DNA of 64,000 nucleotides, taken from the NCBI GenBank assembly GCA_041392835.1, contig JAWKLF010000004.1:62001-126000 (forward strand). Reading direction: 5' to 3'. The notes below the pieces were generated by a model, which worked only from the letters and a program-made list of their open reading frames with translations, made no database searches and was not told the origin of the DNA. Position 1 is the stretch's first letter, and each line of letters opens with the position of its first letter. Origin of the DNA: OLB11 sp041392835. Its GTDB lineage: Bacteria > Bacteroidota > Bacteroidia > Chitinophagales > Chitinophagaceae. The translations under genes and the position numbers were made by a program. Shown in pieces: positions 28,279 through 37,758 of the stretch.

Positions 28279-29190
28279 TTAAAGTTTGTTTTCTTTTAAT
28301 TCTTTTCTTAATTCATGACTTGTTTTTGTACTTCCATCATGGCTCCAACCGGGAGGATAGAGAATATATTTTATTTTTTCTACGACGTTTGTTTTTTTAT
28401 TCCACACATCTTTCCCTAATTGTATCCACTCATGAAAAATTATCATGAGAGGATGATGTGGCTTATCTGGATTTTTGGTAAGTCCATAAACTACTTTTTC
28501 ATTGTGCAGCTCTTGCTGAAACGTATTAAATATGCGATCCCATACAATGAGTACCATACCCATATTTTTATCCAAATACAATATATTGCTCGCATGATGT
28601 ACTCTATGATGCGATGGTGTTACAAAAATAGCCTCAAACCATTTGGGCATTTTAATGATATATTGGGTATGCACAATAATGCCATATATTTGGCATAGGG
28701 CATCCATAAATAAAATATCGAGAGGATTAAACCCTAAAAAAGCCAAAGGAATAAAAAAGAAAAAGGAAACAAATGGTCTAAACACCGAACTCCGGAAACC
28801 AGTAGTAAGATTAAACTCTTGCGATGAATGATGCGTAACATGTATAGCCCATAATATACGAGAAAAATGGGCAGCACGATGTTCAAAATAAAAACAAATA
28901 TCGACACCCAAAAACAGCACAAACCAGTATAGATAGGGATTGGGAATATGTACAAAGCTGAATTTAAAAAAAAAGCCCAATACCATAAGTATAAAAAACT
29001 TAATAGAAAGTCCCAACGCTGTGTTGGCTATATTCAACCACAAATTAATGGCTGTTTCTTTTACAGAATAGAGTTTGATTTTTCTATAATTGCTCCATAG
29101 CACTTCGGCTGCAATTAAGATGATATAAAATGGAGTTGAGATAGCAAGGAGCCAATTATTGTCTAAATAAGCTTGAATAGATTGCCACAT
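28279..29190 (-). CDS. sterol desaturase/fatty acid hydroxylase family membrane protein
   Basis: A 303-residue di-iron membrane enzyme. Four or more hydrophobic segments in the first 170 residues surround the conserved His clusters 'HRAAH' (~107), 'HVTHHSS' (~118) and 'HHRVHHASN' (~195), which bind the two irons. The family hydroxylates or desaturates lipid substrates such as sterols, carotenoids or acyl chains; the exact substrate is unknown here. The start codon overlaps the frr stop by 1 nt, so it is probably translated with frr. Confidence 0.92.
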   Translation of the reverse strand: MWQSIQAYLDNNWLLAISTPFYIILIAAEVLWSNYRKIKLYSVKETAINLWLNIANTALGLSIKFFILMVLGFFFKFSFVHIPNPYLYWFVLFLGVDICFYFEHRAAHFSRILWAIHVTHHSSQEFNLTTGFRSSVFRPFVSFFFFIPLAFLGFNPLDILFMDALCQIYGIIVHTQYIIKMPKWFEAIFVTPSHHRVHHASNILYLDKNMGMVLIVWDRIFNTFQQELHNEKVVYGLTKNPDKPHHPLMIIFHEWIQLGKDVWNKKTNVVEKIKYILYPPGWSHDGSTKTSHELRKELKENKL

Positions 29191-29753
29191 TATACGGTCA
29201 TTAATTCTTTCTCTTTAGCAGCACAATGCACATCAACCTCACTTACTTTTTTATCGGTTATACCTTGCACTTGTGCTTCTGCACCTTTAGCTTCATCTTC
29301 GCTCAAACCTTCTTTTTGTAATTTTTTAATATGCTCTATGGCATCTCTGCGAATATTACGTATGGCTATTTTGGCATCTTCGCCTTCGGCCATTACTTTT
29401 TTTACAAATTCTTTTCTACGTTCTTCTGTAAGTGGTGGTAAAAATAATTTTATTATGGCACCGTCATTTTGAGGTGTAATTCCAATATTTCCTTGCATGA
29501 TAGATTTTTCTATTGGGCCTATCATATTTTTTTCCCAAGGTTGTATTGTCAAGGTACGAGCATCTACTACTGATATGTTGGCTACCTGTGCCAATGGTGT
29601 AGGAGCCCCATAGTAATCTACTACGAGTCCATCCAACATTTGAGGATTGGCTTTTCCAGCTCTAATTTTTGTTATATTGATTTCTAAATGATTAAGCGCT
29701 TTGGCCATGTTTTCTTTGGTATGTTCTAAAATAGCCGATATTGAATCAAACAT
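29190..29753 (-). CDS. frr: ribosome recycling factor
   Basis: A 187-residue, full-length RRF, which with EF-G splits the ribosome after termination. The family signature is clear: 'INITKIRAGKANPQMLDGLVVDYYGAPTPLAQVANI' in the N-terminal part, 'IQPWEKNMIGPIEKSI' in the middle, and 'LPPLTEERRKEFVKKV' leading into the C-terminal helix. The usual upstream pyrH is not next to it; the dicarboxylate symporter lies 69 nt upstream instead. Confidence 0.97.
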   Translation of the reverse strand: MFDSISAILEHTKENMAKALNHLEINITKIRAGKANPQMLDGLVVDYYGAPTPLAQVANISVVDARTLTIQPWEKNMIGPIEKSIMQGNIGITPQNDGAIIKLFLPPLTEERRKEFVKKVMAEGEDAKIAIRNIRRDAIEHIKKLQKEGLSEDEAKGAEAQVQGITDKKVSEVDVHCAAKEKELMTV

Positions 29754-29822
29754 AATTTCTATATTTATTTTTATCTATGCAAAGTTAAACGAAATGGATT
29801 TATAATGTATTTATCTAAAAGA

Positions 29823-31241
29823 TTAAATACTAACAACTTCTTTTTTAGTTCCAAATGATTTTGCTTTTGCATCGTCAAACTCGTTTTCCCAACGAGCTAC
29901 TACTACAGATGCTAAACAATTACCAATTACATTGACAGAGGTTCTTGCCATATCCATCAATTCGTCTATTCCTAATATGGCCATAATAGGCCAAACCGGT
30001 AAATTGAAACTGGCTGCAGTGCCTAATAAAATAACTAAAGAAGCTCGTGGCACACCTGCAACGCCTTTGCTAGTGAGCATAAGCGTAAAGACCATTAATA
30101 TTTGTTGTCCAAAGCTTAGATGTATGCCTGCTGCTTGTGCTACAAAAACTGAGGCCAAAGCCAAATACAAGGTAGTGCCATCTAAATTAAAACTATAGCC
30201 TGTCGGCAATACAAAAGAAACTACTTTGCGAGGCACTCCAAATTTTTCCATATTCTCAAAAGCTTTAGGCAAAGCACTTTCGGAAGATGTAGTAGCAAAA
30301 GCAATAGTAACCGGCTCCGAAACTGCTTTGATAAATTGTTTTATTGGAATTTTAGCAATAAGAGCTACAGGAATAAAAACGAGTAGTATAAAAACAAACA
30401 AAGCGATATATAATGTAGCTAATAACATAAATAATGGTTTTATAAAACCAATACCCATATGCCCAACTGTATAGGCCATGGCAGCACCTACACCTATAGG
30501 TGCAAAATACATTATGATCTCTGTAAATTTAAACATGGTTTCGGCTAAGCCTTCCATGAAATTCATAACATGAACTTTCTTTTCTGATTTGACTAAAGCC
30601 AAGGCAATGCCAAAAATAACGCTAAACAATACTATTGGCAGCACATCGCCATGATATATACTTTTAATTATATTTTCTGGAAAAATATGAATAATAATTT
30701 CTTGCCAAGTCTTAGGTTCGGTAGCAGGCAAATCGTTGGACAATCCTTCTGGAATGGTAACTCCCACACCCGCCTTACTAATATTGATTGCAAACAAACC
30801 GATAAACAAAGCAATAGTTGTAACAATCTCAAAATACAATAATGATTTCCAACCCATGCGTCCAAGTTGCTTCATATTGGAGTGCCCAGCTATACCAATA
30901 ACTAAAGTGGAAATAATGATAGGAGCTATTATAGTTTTAATAAGATTAATAAATATTTTACTCAAAAAACGAAGATTCTTGGCTACTTCTGGTAGGTCCA
31001 TGCCTATCTCCATACCTATGAGCATACTGAGTAGTATCCAAACGGTAAGAGTACGCTTATAAAAACCATATACCAAAAAACTAATAATCACAATCCAACG
31101 CATAAAGGTTAATACTGCAGATGGTATATGAAATAGAGAATCTTGAGCAAGATGAAAAATACTGCTAATAGTAAATAGCGCTAAACTAATTATAGCCCAT
31201 AGTTTATTATTGTTTCTTTCTTCTGATGAAAATAATTTCAT
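29823..31241 (-). CDS. dicarboxylate/amino acid:cation symporter
   Basis: A 472-residue inner-membrane protein of the DAACS (GltP/DctA) family. Typical motifs are the re-entrant hairpin 'ATTSSESALPKAFENME', 'GYSFNLDGTTLYLALASVF' and 'MLTSKGVAGVPRASLVIL'; the substrate-binding end 'DMARTSVNVIGNCLASVVVARWE' has the conserved Asp, Arg and Asn. Uptake of glutamate, aspartate or C4-dicarboxylates with Na+ or H+ is expected. The first ~60 residues add an extra pair of hydrophobic segments before the family core begins. Confidence 0.94.
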   Translation of the reverse strand: MKLFSSEERNNNKLWAIISLALFTISSIFHLAQDSLFHIPSAVLTFMRWIVIISFLVYGFYKRTLTVWILLSMLIGMEIGMDLPEVAKNLRFLSKIFINLIKTIIAPIIISTLVIGIAGHSNMKQLGRMGWKSLLYFEIVTTIALFIGLFAINISKAGVGVTIPEGLSNDLPATEPKTWQEIIIHIFPENIIKSIYHGDVLPIVLFSVIFGIALALVKSEKKVHVMNFMEGLAETMFKFTEIIMYFAPIGVGAAMAYTVGHMGIGFIKPLFMLLATLYIALFVFILLVFIPVALIAKIPIKQFIKAVSEPVTIAFATTSSESALPKAFENMEKFGVPRKVVSFVLPTGYSFNLDGTTLYLALASVFVAQAAGIHLSFGQQILMVFTLMLTSKGVAGVPRASLVILLGTAASFNLPVWPIMAILGIDELMDMARTSVNVIGNCLASVVVARWENEFDDAKAKSFGTKKEVVSI

Positions 31242-31270
31242 GGCGTTGTTTAAGTGAGTAAAAATAGTTT

Positions 31271-32206
31271 TTAGCTCTTATAAAAAAACGAAGTAAATGC
31301 TATAGGATTTGCGCCTACTGTTTTTCGTTTTATTTTTCTGGCTTCCTGTCTTTTTTCCAATTCAAATTTTATAGACTGAAAGCATTTTTTATCTTCAAAA
31401 ATACAAGACATAAATTGTACTATAGTATCGTGCAGTGTATTAGAAGGACTAAGTACTTTTACATCCTTAACTGTGTTTTTTTCAATATCTATTATTTGAT
31501 ATTTTAGTTTTTCTACATCAATTTGAATAAAAGTTTGATCGGTAACAAGTCGAATATCATGCTGTTTATTCTCTACATTCAAGGTACAATTTATATAGAC
31601 CTGCAAACCATTTTGATATTCAAATATCACGTAAGCCAACATTTGATTGTTTGCCAAAGTAAGCAAATTGTAGTGAATAATATTTTTCATTTGACTATCT
31701 ACAAACAAAGAAGTTACACCTGCACTTTCTATTAAAAACTGATTTAATACATCGTGTGTGGAATCGGTTGTAAGGGGTAGCTGTGCTTTTATTTCTATGC
31801 TTTTGATATCGCTTGTTATATCTTGCAATTGGCCCAATGTAATAATATTATGTATTGCCTGCATATACAAAACTTCTACATGTGCTTCTTGAGCCAAGCT
31901 AAGAATTTCGTATAGATTTTCATCGGACAAAGAGAGGCTATGATGGAGTATGCAATGCTTGCCATTTTTGATTAAAGAAATAAGTTGTTCAAAAGTATTT
32001 TCGGAATCTTGAAAAAAAATAAAGAGGTCTGATTGCTTAAAAAGAAATTTTTCTATGTCTTCGTCAAAAAAAGCAACGTCATGTATAATGCCATAGTTTT
32101 TTTCAATATCAAAAAAACCGACAATTTTAAATTCGGTACTTTGGGGTATGGCTTGAAGTATGTTTTCAAATATCTCTTTATTTCCTACTACACAGGCATT
32201 AAACAT
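31271..32206 (-). CDS. divergent Gfo/Idh/MocA-like protein
   Basis: A 311-residue protein without signal peptide or membrane segments. The order of its N-terminal elements ('NACVVGN', 'FKIVGFFDIE', 'LFIFFQDSENTF', 'GKHCILHHSLSLSDENL', 'AHVEVLYMQAI') follows the Rossmann domain of Gfo/Idh/MocA oxidoreductases, but the GxGxxG loop is reduced to 'GN' and the EKP motif is replaced by 'HHS', so cofactor binding is doubtful. The C-terminal tail is very basic ('KRKTVGANPIAFTSFFYKS'). I assign no reaction. A 29-nt gap separates it from the symporter gene downstream. Confidence 0.55.
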   Translation of the reverse strand: MFNACVVGNKEIFENILQAIPQSTEFKIVGFFDIEKNYGIIHDVAFFDEDIEKFLFKQSDLFIFFQDSENTFEQLISLIKNGKHCILHHSLSLSDENLYEILSLAQEAHVEVLYMQAIHNIITLGQLQDITSDIKSIEIKAQLPLTTDSTHDVLNQFLIESAGVTSLFVDSQMKNIIHYNLLTLANNQMLAYVIFEYQNGLQVYINCTLNVENKQHDIRLVTDQTFIQIDVEKLKYQIIDIEKNTVKDVKVLSPSNTLHDTIVQFMSCIFEDKKCFQSIKFELEKRQEARKIKRKTVGANPIAFTSFFYKS

Positions 32207-32280
32207 AGTTTCGATTCTTATCGAGTCGCAAGATATAAAACATACATAAAGTATATAGGTAAGCTATTTTAATATTACCA

Positions 32281-33306
32281 TCAATCTTTCCACATTTCCA
32301 AAACCTTAGCAGCTATCAAATCTATATTTTGATTTTTCATGCACTTAAAATGACCTTTAGGGCATTTTTTATAACCGATTTTGCTACAGGGATGGCATTT
32401 TAATTGTGGCACTTCGGCAAAATAAGACATTGGCGATGGATGTGACTTATAATTATTGTGACCATAATATGGAAACATACCTAAAGGAGGAGCTGTATTG
32501 CCCCAAATAGCAATAATTTTTTTCTTAAAAGCAGCAGCAATATGCATAATAGCTGTATCGTGCGAAATAACCATTTTAGCATGCTGTACTATATCTGCAC
32601 TTTCTGCTAAAGAAAATTTACCGCAAGCGTTATATATACGAATAGGATCTATAGATGCCATTTGTTCGGCTTGAGCTTTATCCTCTTGTCCGCCTAATAA
32701 AATTACAGGATATGGTATTTTAGATAACAAAGCTTGCCATTTATCTAAAGGCATTTTTTTAGTTTCATGCTGTCCACCGATACCACAAGCAACAAAACCC
32801 TGCGAATGCGACATAGGTAAATCTGAATCTTTTATTTTTTGGTCATTGGCTATATAAAAATCTAAACCCTTGCCATCATTTTTGATATTAAGTTTTTTGA
32901 TACCTTCAAAATAGCGATCAACTATGCTTTTATCTGGCAAAAAATTGAGATGAAATTTGGTATATAAAAATTTCTGAACATGAAGTTTATTGAATTGAAA
33001 CGATATTACTTGGCTATTAAATGCTTGTTTTAAAATGCCTTTTACATATCGTGTTCTTATGTTTTTGTGTAAATCTATGATGTAATCATACTTTTCTTTT
33101 AGCAATTCTAACATCACGGGTTGCAAATCGTATTGCAAGTAATAGAACTTTGAAATATGAGGATTGGCAGCTAAAATATCTTTGTATTTTTCCTTGCACA
33201 AAAAATGTATTTCAGCATTAGGTATTTGCTCCTTAATACAACGAATGATTGGTGTAGTTAACACCATATCACCTATGGAAGAAAATCGAATAATTAAAAA
33301 TTTCAT
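32281..33306 (-). CDS. glycosyltransferase family 9 (heptosyltransferase-like)
   Basis: A 341-residue GT-B fold protein. The N-terminal 'RFSSIGDMVLTTPIIRCIKEQ' and the C-terminal 'ILLGGQEDKAQAEQM' and 'ISHDTAIMHIAAAFKKKIIAIWG' are the typical GT9 motifs for nucleotide-sugar transfer to the lipopolysaccharide core. A Cys cluster near the end ('CHPCSKIGYKKCPKGHFKC') is also seen in GT9 proteins of Bacteroidota. It overlaps the upstream LysM gene by 4 nt, which suggests coordinated expression of envelope functions. Confidence 0.92.
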   Translation of the reverse strand: MKFLIIRFSSIGDMVLTTPIIRCIKEQIPNAEIHFLCKEKYKDILAANPHISKFYYLQYDLQPVMLELLKEKYDYIIDLHKNIRTRYVKGILKQAFNSQVISFQFNKLHVQKFLYTKFHLNFLPDKSIVDRYFEGIKKLNIKNDGKGLDFYIANDQKIKDSDLPMSHSQGFVACGIGGQHETKKMPLDKWQALLSKIPYPVILLGGQEDKAQAEQMASIDPIRIYNACGKFSLAESADIVQHAKMVISHDTAIMHIAAAFKKKIIAIWGNTAPPLGMFPYYGHNNYKSHPSPMSYFAEVPQLKCHPCSKIGYKKCPKGHFKCMKNQNIDLIAAKVLEMWKD

Positions 33307-34766
33307 TTTATATAATGAATCTTACACGTAAAGGTTTTTTTGCTTACACCTAAAGGCAATTTAGTATTGTCGCTTACTTTTAGCAACAAACCATCATTGC
33401 TATCAGCACTTGGCATTTTAGATATTACTTCTGCCATAATATATTTTCCATTAGCTGTGTTTTGAACTTTAATAATGTCGCCAACCTGTGCAATATTGGT
33501 TACAGCATAAAACTTACCGCCAATAGGACCGCTAAAAAAGAAAGAACTTTTACCATTAGAAGTAGCATTAAACTTAAGCGGTATCAATTCATTTTTAACT
33601 ACAGTTTCTTCATTATTTTCTTCCTCATTTCTTTTTTCTTCTTTTGCTATAGCTTCTGCTGCTTCTTTTGCTCCTTGTTTTAATTGTGCTTCTGCTTTTA
33701 ATTTTTCTTGTTTTACCAGGGTGTTATTTTCTTTCTTTTTTATTTCTTTTTTGGGTTTTGCCTCAACTGGCTTTTCATTTTTAGCTGTTTTTTGAACAGC
33801 TTGTAATGGTTTAGTTTCTTTGGCTACAACTTGCACTTTGGTTTTATCGTTTTCTATAGTTGTCTGTTTAGTTTGGCTTGGTTTAGCCTTGCTTTTTCGT
33901 CCATACTTTTTATCTGTTCCCGTATAAGACTTTGTTTCTTTCTTTTTAATCGTAGCATTATTATCAACTGGAGTTTGTACTTTCTTTACTATTGGACGTT
34001 TTATCTCTACTTGTTTTTCTTCTGCTGTTTTGTTGTTTGTATTGTTTTCATTTTTTGCTTTGGCATATTTTTTATCTTCACCGGTATAGTTTGTTGGATG
34101 AAAAATTGAATGCCACAATTTTTCTACCTTTGCCCCTAAGCCAACTTTTTCTTTATTTGTAATTTCCTTTTTTTCCTTAATAGGAGTAGCCTTTACAATT
34201 TTAGTTTGTTTTTCTTTTATAGTTCTTTTGGTATTATTGGAGGGCAAGAGCTTGCTTTTGGAAACAGTTTTATTTTGTGTTTTGTTTTGTACCACCGTGT
34301 TCATAAGTGTAGATGTAGCATCCAATATTTTTATCCACCCTACTATTACTTTTTCTCCATTTTCAAATAGCTGATTAGCATTCCATTGTTTGAGTATGGA
34401 TTCATCTACATTGAAAAGTTTTGATAAATCGTGTGCGTTTTCGCCAAAGTGTATGGCATAATAAACTGGTTTATACCCTTTTTGTTTTGAAATATATACA
34501 GACTTGTAAAAATTAGTTTCAGTTAATGGAATTTTTATTTTTTGTTTTAATTGAATTTTAGAGGATTCATCTAATTGATTAAAATTGAGCAAGGTGGCAA
34601 TAAATACATAGTATTTATTAGAAATACTTTGCAAAGACTCATTGGCTTCTACTTCGTGAAGAATATAATACATGCCATTGTTAGCTTGCAAAATATAATC
34701 GCTACTCGCATAATTTTTCAATGAGCAAAAAACGAATAATAAAATAAGGCTAAAATACTTTGACAT
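33303..34766 (-). CDS. LysM domain protein with long charged linker
   Basis: A 487-residue exported protein. After the signal peptide ('YFSLILLFVFCSLKNYAS') come one or two LysM-like modules for peptidoglycan binding ('HEVEANESLQSISNKYYV', 'HFGENAHDLSKLFNVDE', about residues 35-150). A ~220-residue linker, very rich in Lys, Glu, Thr and Asn, contains two 'YTGxDKKYxxxK'-like repeats. The C-terminal ~90 residues form a compact beta domain that resembles a RlpA/SPOR-like or double-psi barrel ('GGKFYAVTNIAQVGDIIKVQNTANGKYIMAEVI'). A TTG in frame 12 nt upstream is less likely than ATG 34766. It overlaps the GT9 gene by 4 nt and lies 22 nt after the RNA methyltransferase gene. Confidence 0.85.
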   Translation of the reverse strand: MSKYFSLILLFVFCSLKNYASSDYILQANNGMYYILHEVEANESLQSISNKYYVFIATLLNFNQLDESSKIQLKQKIKIPLTETNFYKSVYISKQKGYKPVYYAIHFGENAHDLSKLFNVDESILKQWNANQLFENGEKVIVGWIKILDATSTLMNTVVQNKTQNKTVSKSKLLPSNNTKRTIKEKQTKIVKATPIKEKKEITNKEKVGLGAKVEKLWHSIFHPTNYTGEDKKYAKAKNENNTNNKTAEEKQVEIKRPIVKKVQTPVDNNATIKKKETKSYTGTDKKYGRKSKAKPSQTKQTTIENDKTKVQVVAKETKPLQAVQKTAKNEKPVEAKPKKEIKKKENNTLVKQEKLKAEAQLKQGAKEAAEAIAKEEKRNEEENNEETVVKNELIPLKFNATSNGKSSFFFSGPIGGKFYAVTNIAQVGDIIKVQNTANGKYIMAEVISKMPSADSNDGLLLKVSDNTKLPLGVSKKTFTCKIHYIK

Positions 34767-34788
34767 GTGGCAAAACAACTATTAAATA

Positions 34789-36141
34789 CTAAGATGTCAA
34801 AATGTTTTTACTTACAATTCTATAATTTGTTGGATAGTAATTATTGATTCGATTGCCCAAATGCTTTATCCAACCTAATGGAATGTCATTGTAAGTTATT
34901 AAAAACCAGCCCTTTTCAGCACTTTCAATCTCTATAGTTTCTTTTTTTAAATATCGCAAAGCGGTATTGAGATTTACAGAAATTTTCTTTTCATAATTAA
35001 TATAAGCAAACATAGCCAAATCATGACTTGGTATCAATTCTTGTTTTTGCCACTTCCCTATTTGTATGCCAGAGTGTATTATTTTCAATTTTGCCTTATA
35101 GGCCTCTACTATAGGCATCATATTGTAAGGAACAATTTTCAACATATCTTGAAATAAAAAAGTTTCATAATCCTTACTTGAATAAAATAAATCAGCATTA
35201 AAATTAACATTAGGCTTTGCTACTTTAGCAAAAGGTGTTTGTATGGCTTTGCCATCTTTTTTTCTAAAACAAGCTATAAAAAATCCTTCGCCTTTTAATA
35301 CATGTGGCATAAGCCGATACGAGCTTGCACCCGTATTAGAAATGGAATGATGGATGTTCCATTCTGAAGGTATTTTTAATGAAAGATTTTCTAATGCAAA
35401 ATGCGACATCAAATAATCTACCATATCTTCATTTTCCTCCTGACTAAGCGAACAGGTCATATAAACCAACAGACCATCTTGCGCTAAGGTATGATAACTA
35501 TCATGCAAAATTCTTTTTTGACGCTCCGCACACAAATGAACCAAGGATTCATTCCAGTCATCTATATATTCATTTTTTTTTCTAAACAAACCCGAACCAG
35601 AACAGGGAGCATCTATTAATAAGGCCGAAAAACTATGTGGCAGTTTTGAAAAATGGCTGGGGTCATTGTTTGCAATAAGCACATGAGGCATGCCCCATTT
35701 TACACAGTTTTCTTTTAGTATAGAAGCTCTACTTTGAATAACTTCATTGCTTACTAACAATGATTCTTTATTTAATAAAGATGCTATCAAGGTGGTTTTA
35801 CCTCCAGGTGCAGCACACAAGTCCAATACAAATTGTGGTTTTGAAATATCTAAACATTGCCTAATAGCCTGCTCTAAAAACATAGATGATGCCTCTTGTA
35901 CGTAATAAGTACCTGCATGAAAAAGTGGATCTGCTGTATAGAGCGGTCTTTCGGTTAAGTAATATGCATTGGAGCACCAGGGTACTGGCTCATTGGCTTC
36001 AAAAGCTGTAGTGAACTTGTATGGATTTTTTCTGATAGAATGTACTGGCAATTGAGTATGGCATGCTTCTAAAGCACTCCATTGTTCTTGCAATGAAGTT
36101 GGCAATGTAAACTGTAATTCTTTAGGCAACATCCTTTTCAT
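34789..36141 (-). CDS. RsmB/NOP family 16S rRNA m5C methyltransferase (RsmF-like)
   Basis: A 450-residue SAM-dependent RNA cytosine-C5 methyltransferase. The SAM-binding motif 'VLDLCAAPGGKTTLIASLL' is near residue 106; the two catalytic Cys are in 'DAPCSGSGLFRK' (motif IV) and 'YMTCSLSQEENEDMV' (motif VI). The C-terminal ~150 residues ('GWFLITYNDIPLGWIKHLGNRINNYYP') match the PUA-like RNA-binding region of RsmF/YebU. Target is probably a single cytosine of 16S rRNA. The gene starts 46 nt from the divergent aroK. Confidence 0.93.
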   Translation of the reverse strand: MKRMLPKELQFTLPTSLQEQWSALEACHTQLPVHSIRKNPYKFTTAFEANEPVPWCSNAYYLTERPLYTADPLFHAGTYYVQEASSMFLEQAIRQCLDISKPQFVLDLCAAPGGKTTLIASLLNKESLLVSNEVIQSRASILKENCVKWGMPHVLIANNDPSHFSKLPHSFSALLIDAPCSGSGLFRKKNEYIDDWNESLVHLCAERQKRILHDSYHTLAQDGLLVYMTCSLSQEENEDMVDYLMSHFALENLSLKIPSEWNIHHSISNTGASSYRLMPHVLKGEGFFIACFRKKDGKAIQTPFAKVAKPNVNFNADLFYSSKDYETFLFQDMLKIVPYNMMPIVEAYKAKLKIIHSGIQIGKWQKQELIPSHDLAMFAYINYEKKISVNLNTALRYLKKETIEIESAEKGWFLITYNDIPLGWIKHLGNRINNYYPTNYRIVSKNILTS

Positions 36142-36187
36142 TAGTTAAAAAAAATTGTATATTAGCATCGAAACAAACACTACAAAT

Positions 36188-36697
36188 ATGCGATTTTTCT
36201 TGATAGGTTACATGGGATCTGGCAAATCTTATTGGACCAAAAGCCTTTCAAAGACACTAAATTTCCCTGAGGTAGATATGGACCAAGAAATTGAACATAT
36301 AGAAAAGATGAAAATAAAGGATATTTTTAGTACAAAAGGCGAACCATACTTTAGAAATTTAGAAACTAAAATTTTAAAAGACATTGTAGAAAAATATAAA
36401 CACATTATCATTTCTACAGGTGGAGGCCTACCCTGCCATTCGGACAATATGGATTACATGAATGAACATGGTATAACCATATATTTAAAAGTACCTGAAG
36501 AAGAAATATATAACCGCCTGATAGAAGCCAAACAACAAAGACCTTTATTAAAAAACATGAGCGATGAAGAAATAAAAACATTTATTTCTAAAAGTATTAA
36601 AGAACGAACCAATTATTATGAGCAAGCCAGAATATCTTTAGATGTCAACAATATTAGCGAACACAATTTTTCAGATATACTAAAATCCTATGCATAG
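36188..36697 (+). CDS. aroK: shikimate kinase
   Basis: A 169-residue P-loop kinase that phosphorylates shikimate with ATP in aromatic amino acid synthesis. 'GYMGSGKS' is the Walker A motif near residue 8, 'DMDQEIE' holds the shikimate/Mg-binding Asp, 'FRNLETKIL' the Arg, and 'ISTGGGLP' the shikimate-binding glycines; the lid Arg is in 'QQRPLLK'. An in-frame TTG 33 nt upstream would add a non-homologous peptide, so ATG 36188 is taken. The end overlaps the DUF423 gene by 8 nt. Confidence 0.95.
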   Translation: MRFFLIGYMGSGKSYWTKSLSKTLNFPEVDMDQEIEHIEKMKIKDIFSTKGEPYFRNLETKILKDIVEKYKHIIISTGGGLPCHSDNMDYMNEHGITIYLKVPEEEIYNRLIEAKQQRPLLKNMSDEEIKTFISKSIKERTNYYEQARISLDVNNISEHNFSDILKSYA

Positions 36698-37088
36698 AAT
36701 TTCATTTGTTACGGGTTGCACTTTAGCTTTTCTTGCTATTGTTTTGGGTGCATTTGGAGCGCATTATTTAAAAACAATTTTTACTCCCGATATCTTGAAC
36801 AGTTTTGAAACTGGTGTTCGATATCAAATGTATCATGCTTTTGTTTTAATCATTTTGGGCATCTACAATCGTTTAAGAAGCCAAGAACTCAAGATTATTT
36901 ATACACTATTTTTTTCTGGAACGGTTCTATTTTCTGGCTCAATATATTTATTAAGTTATTTTAAATCTACTGAAACCGTAGGGCTCACTGGTTTAGGAAT
37001 ACTCACACCAATAGGTGGTATCCTAATGTTATTGGGTTGGCTTTTGCTAATTATTTATGCAATAAAACATGCTCATTTTTTTAAATAG
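36690..37088 (+). CDS. DUF423 membrane protein
   Basis: A 132-residue inner-membrane protein with four hydrophobic helices, matching the DUF423 (YgdD/TMEM256) family: 'LGAFGAHYLKT', 'FETGVRYQMYHAFVLI' and 'TPIGGILMLLGWLLL'. The function is unknown. It overlaps aroK by 8 nt and is probably co-transcribed. Confidence 0.9.
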   Translation: MHRISFVTGCTLAFLAIVLGAFGAHYLKTIFTPDILNSFETGVRYQMYHAFVLIILGIYNRLRSQELKIIYTLFFSGTVLFSGSIYLLSYFKSTETVGLTGLGILTPIGGILMLLGWLLLIIYAIKHAHFFK

Positions 37089-37237
37089 CGCCATTCTGTC
37101 ATTAATATAATTTTAAATCGGTCATTTAGTCATTGTTTTTTTCTTTTTCCGCCAATATTTCTTTAAAAAATGCGTTGGTACACAAGTTGATTAGTAATTA
37201 TCAAACAATTATTAATAACTAAAAAAAATAAAAAATC

Positions 37238-37663
37238 ATGAACACCAACGTAAAATTCAGAAATGAAAATGTATTTCCAAGTTTGTTTAATCTAATGGAC
37301 AATTTCTTATTAGAAGACTTTACACCTTCGCATCGCAAAACGCCAGCAGTAAATATTGAAGAAAATGAAGACCATTATTTATTGCAAGTTTTGGCACCTG
37401 GCTTAAGCAAAAATGATTTTTCTATCGGAATCGAAAAAGATATTTTGACGGTTTCGTATGAAAAAAATGAAGAAAAAGTAGAAGAAAAGAAAACATTTAT
37501 CCGTAGAGAGTTTTCTTCCAATTCATTCTCTCGTTCCTTTACCTTAGGCGAAAAAATAGATGCAGAAAACATAGAAGCAAACTATGAAAATGGCATTTTA
37601 AAAATCACCTTAGCAAAATCAAAAAAAGAAGTACCTCAATCTAAAATAATTGAAGTAAAATAA
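37238..37663 (+). CDS. Hsp20/alpha-crystallin small heat shock protein
   Basis: A 141-residue ATP-independent holdase chaperone. The alpha-crystallin domain spans ~35-125 ('PAVNIEENEDHYLLQVLAPGLSKNDFSIGIEKDILTV', in the usual beta-sandwich order), with the 'A.YENGILKITL' signature near the end and a short C-terminal extension 'SKIIEVK' containing the I-x-V type anchor. A standalone gene with a strong terminator 28 nt downstream. Confidence 0.95.
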   Translation: MNTNVKFRNENVFPSLFNLMDNFLLEDFTPSHRKTPAVNIEENEDHYLLQVLAPGLSKNDFSIGIEKDILTVSYEKNEEKVEEKKTFIRREFSSNSFSRSFTLGEKIDAENIEANYENGILKITLAKSKKEVPQSKIIEVK

Positions 37664-37690
37664 GTGCAGTTTTTCATGTTTAATTAAAAA

Positions 37691-37717
37691 AGGCTACTTT
37701 AATAGTAGCCTCTTTTT
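37691..37717 (+). terminator. rho-independent terminator after hsp20
   Basis: An 8-bp stem (AGGCTACT with AGTAGCCT), 5-nt loop, then CTTTTT. The A-run upstream could also let it serve the convergent dehydrogenase gene. Confidence 0.9.
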
Positions 37718-37758
37718 ATTTATATGAAAAGCATATTAATTGCTTTTAGAATAGTTTT

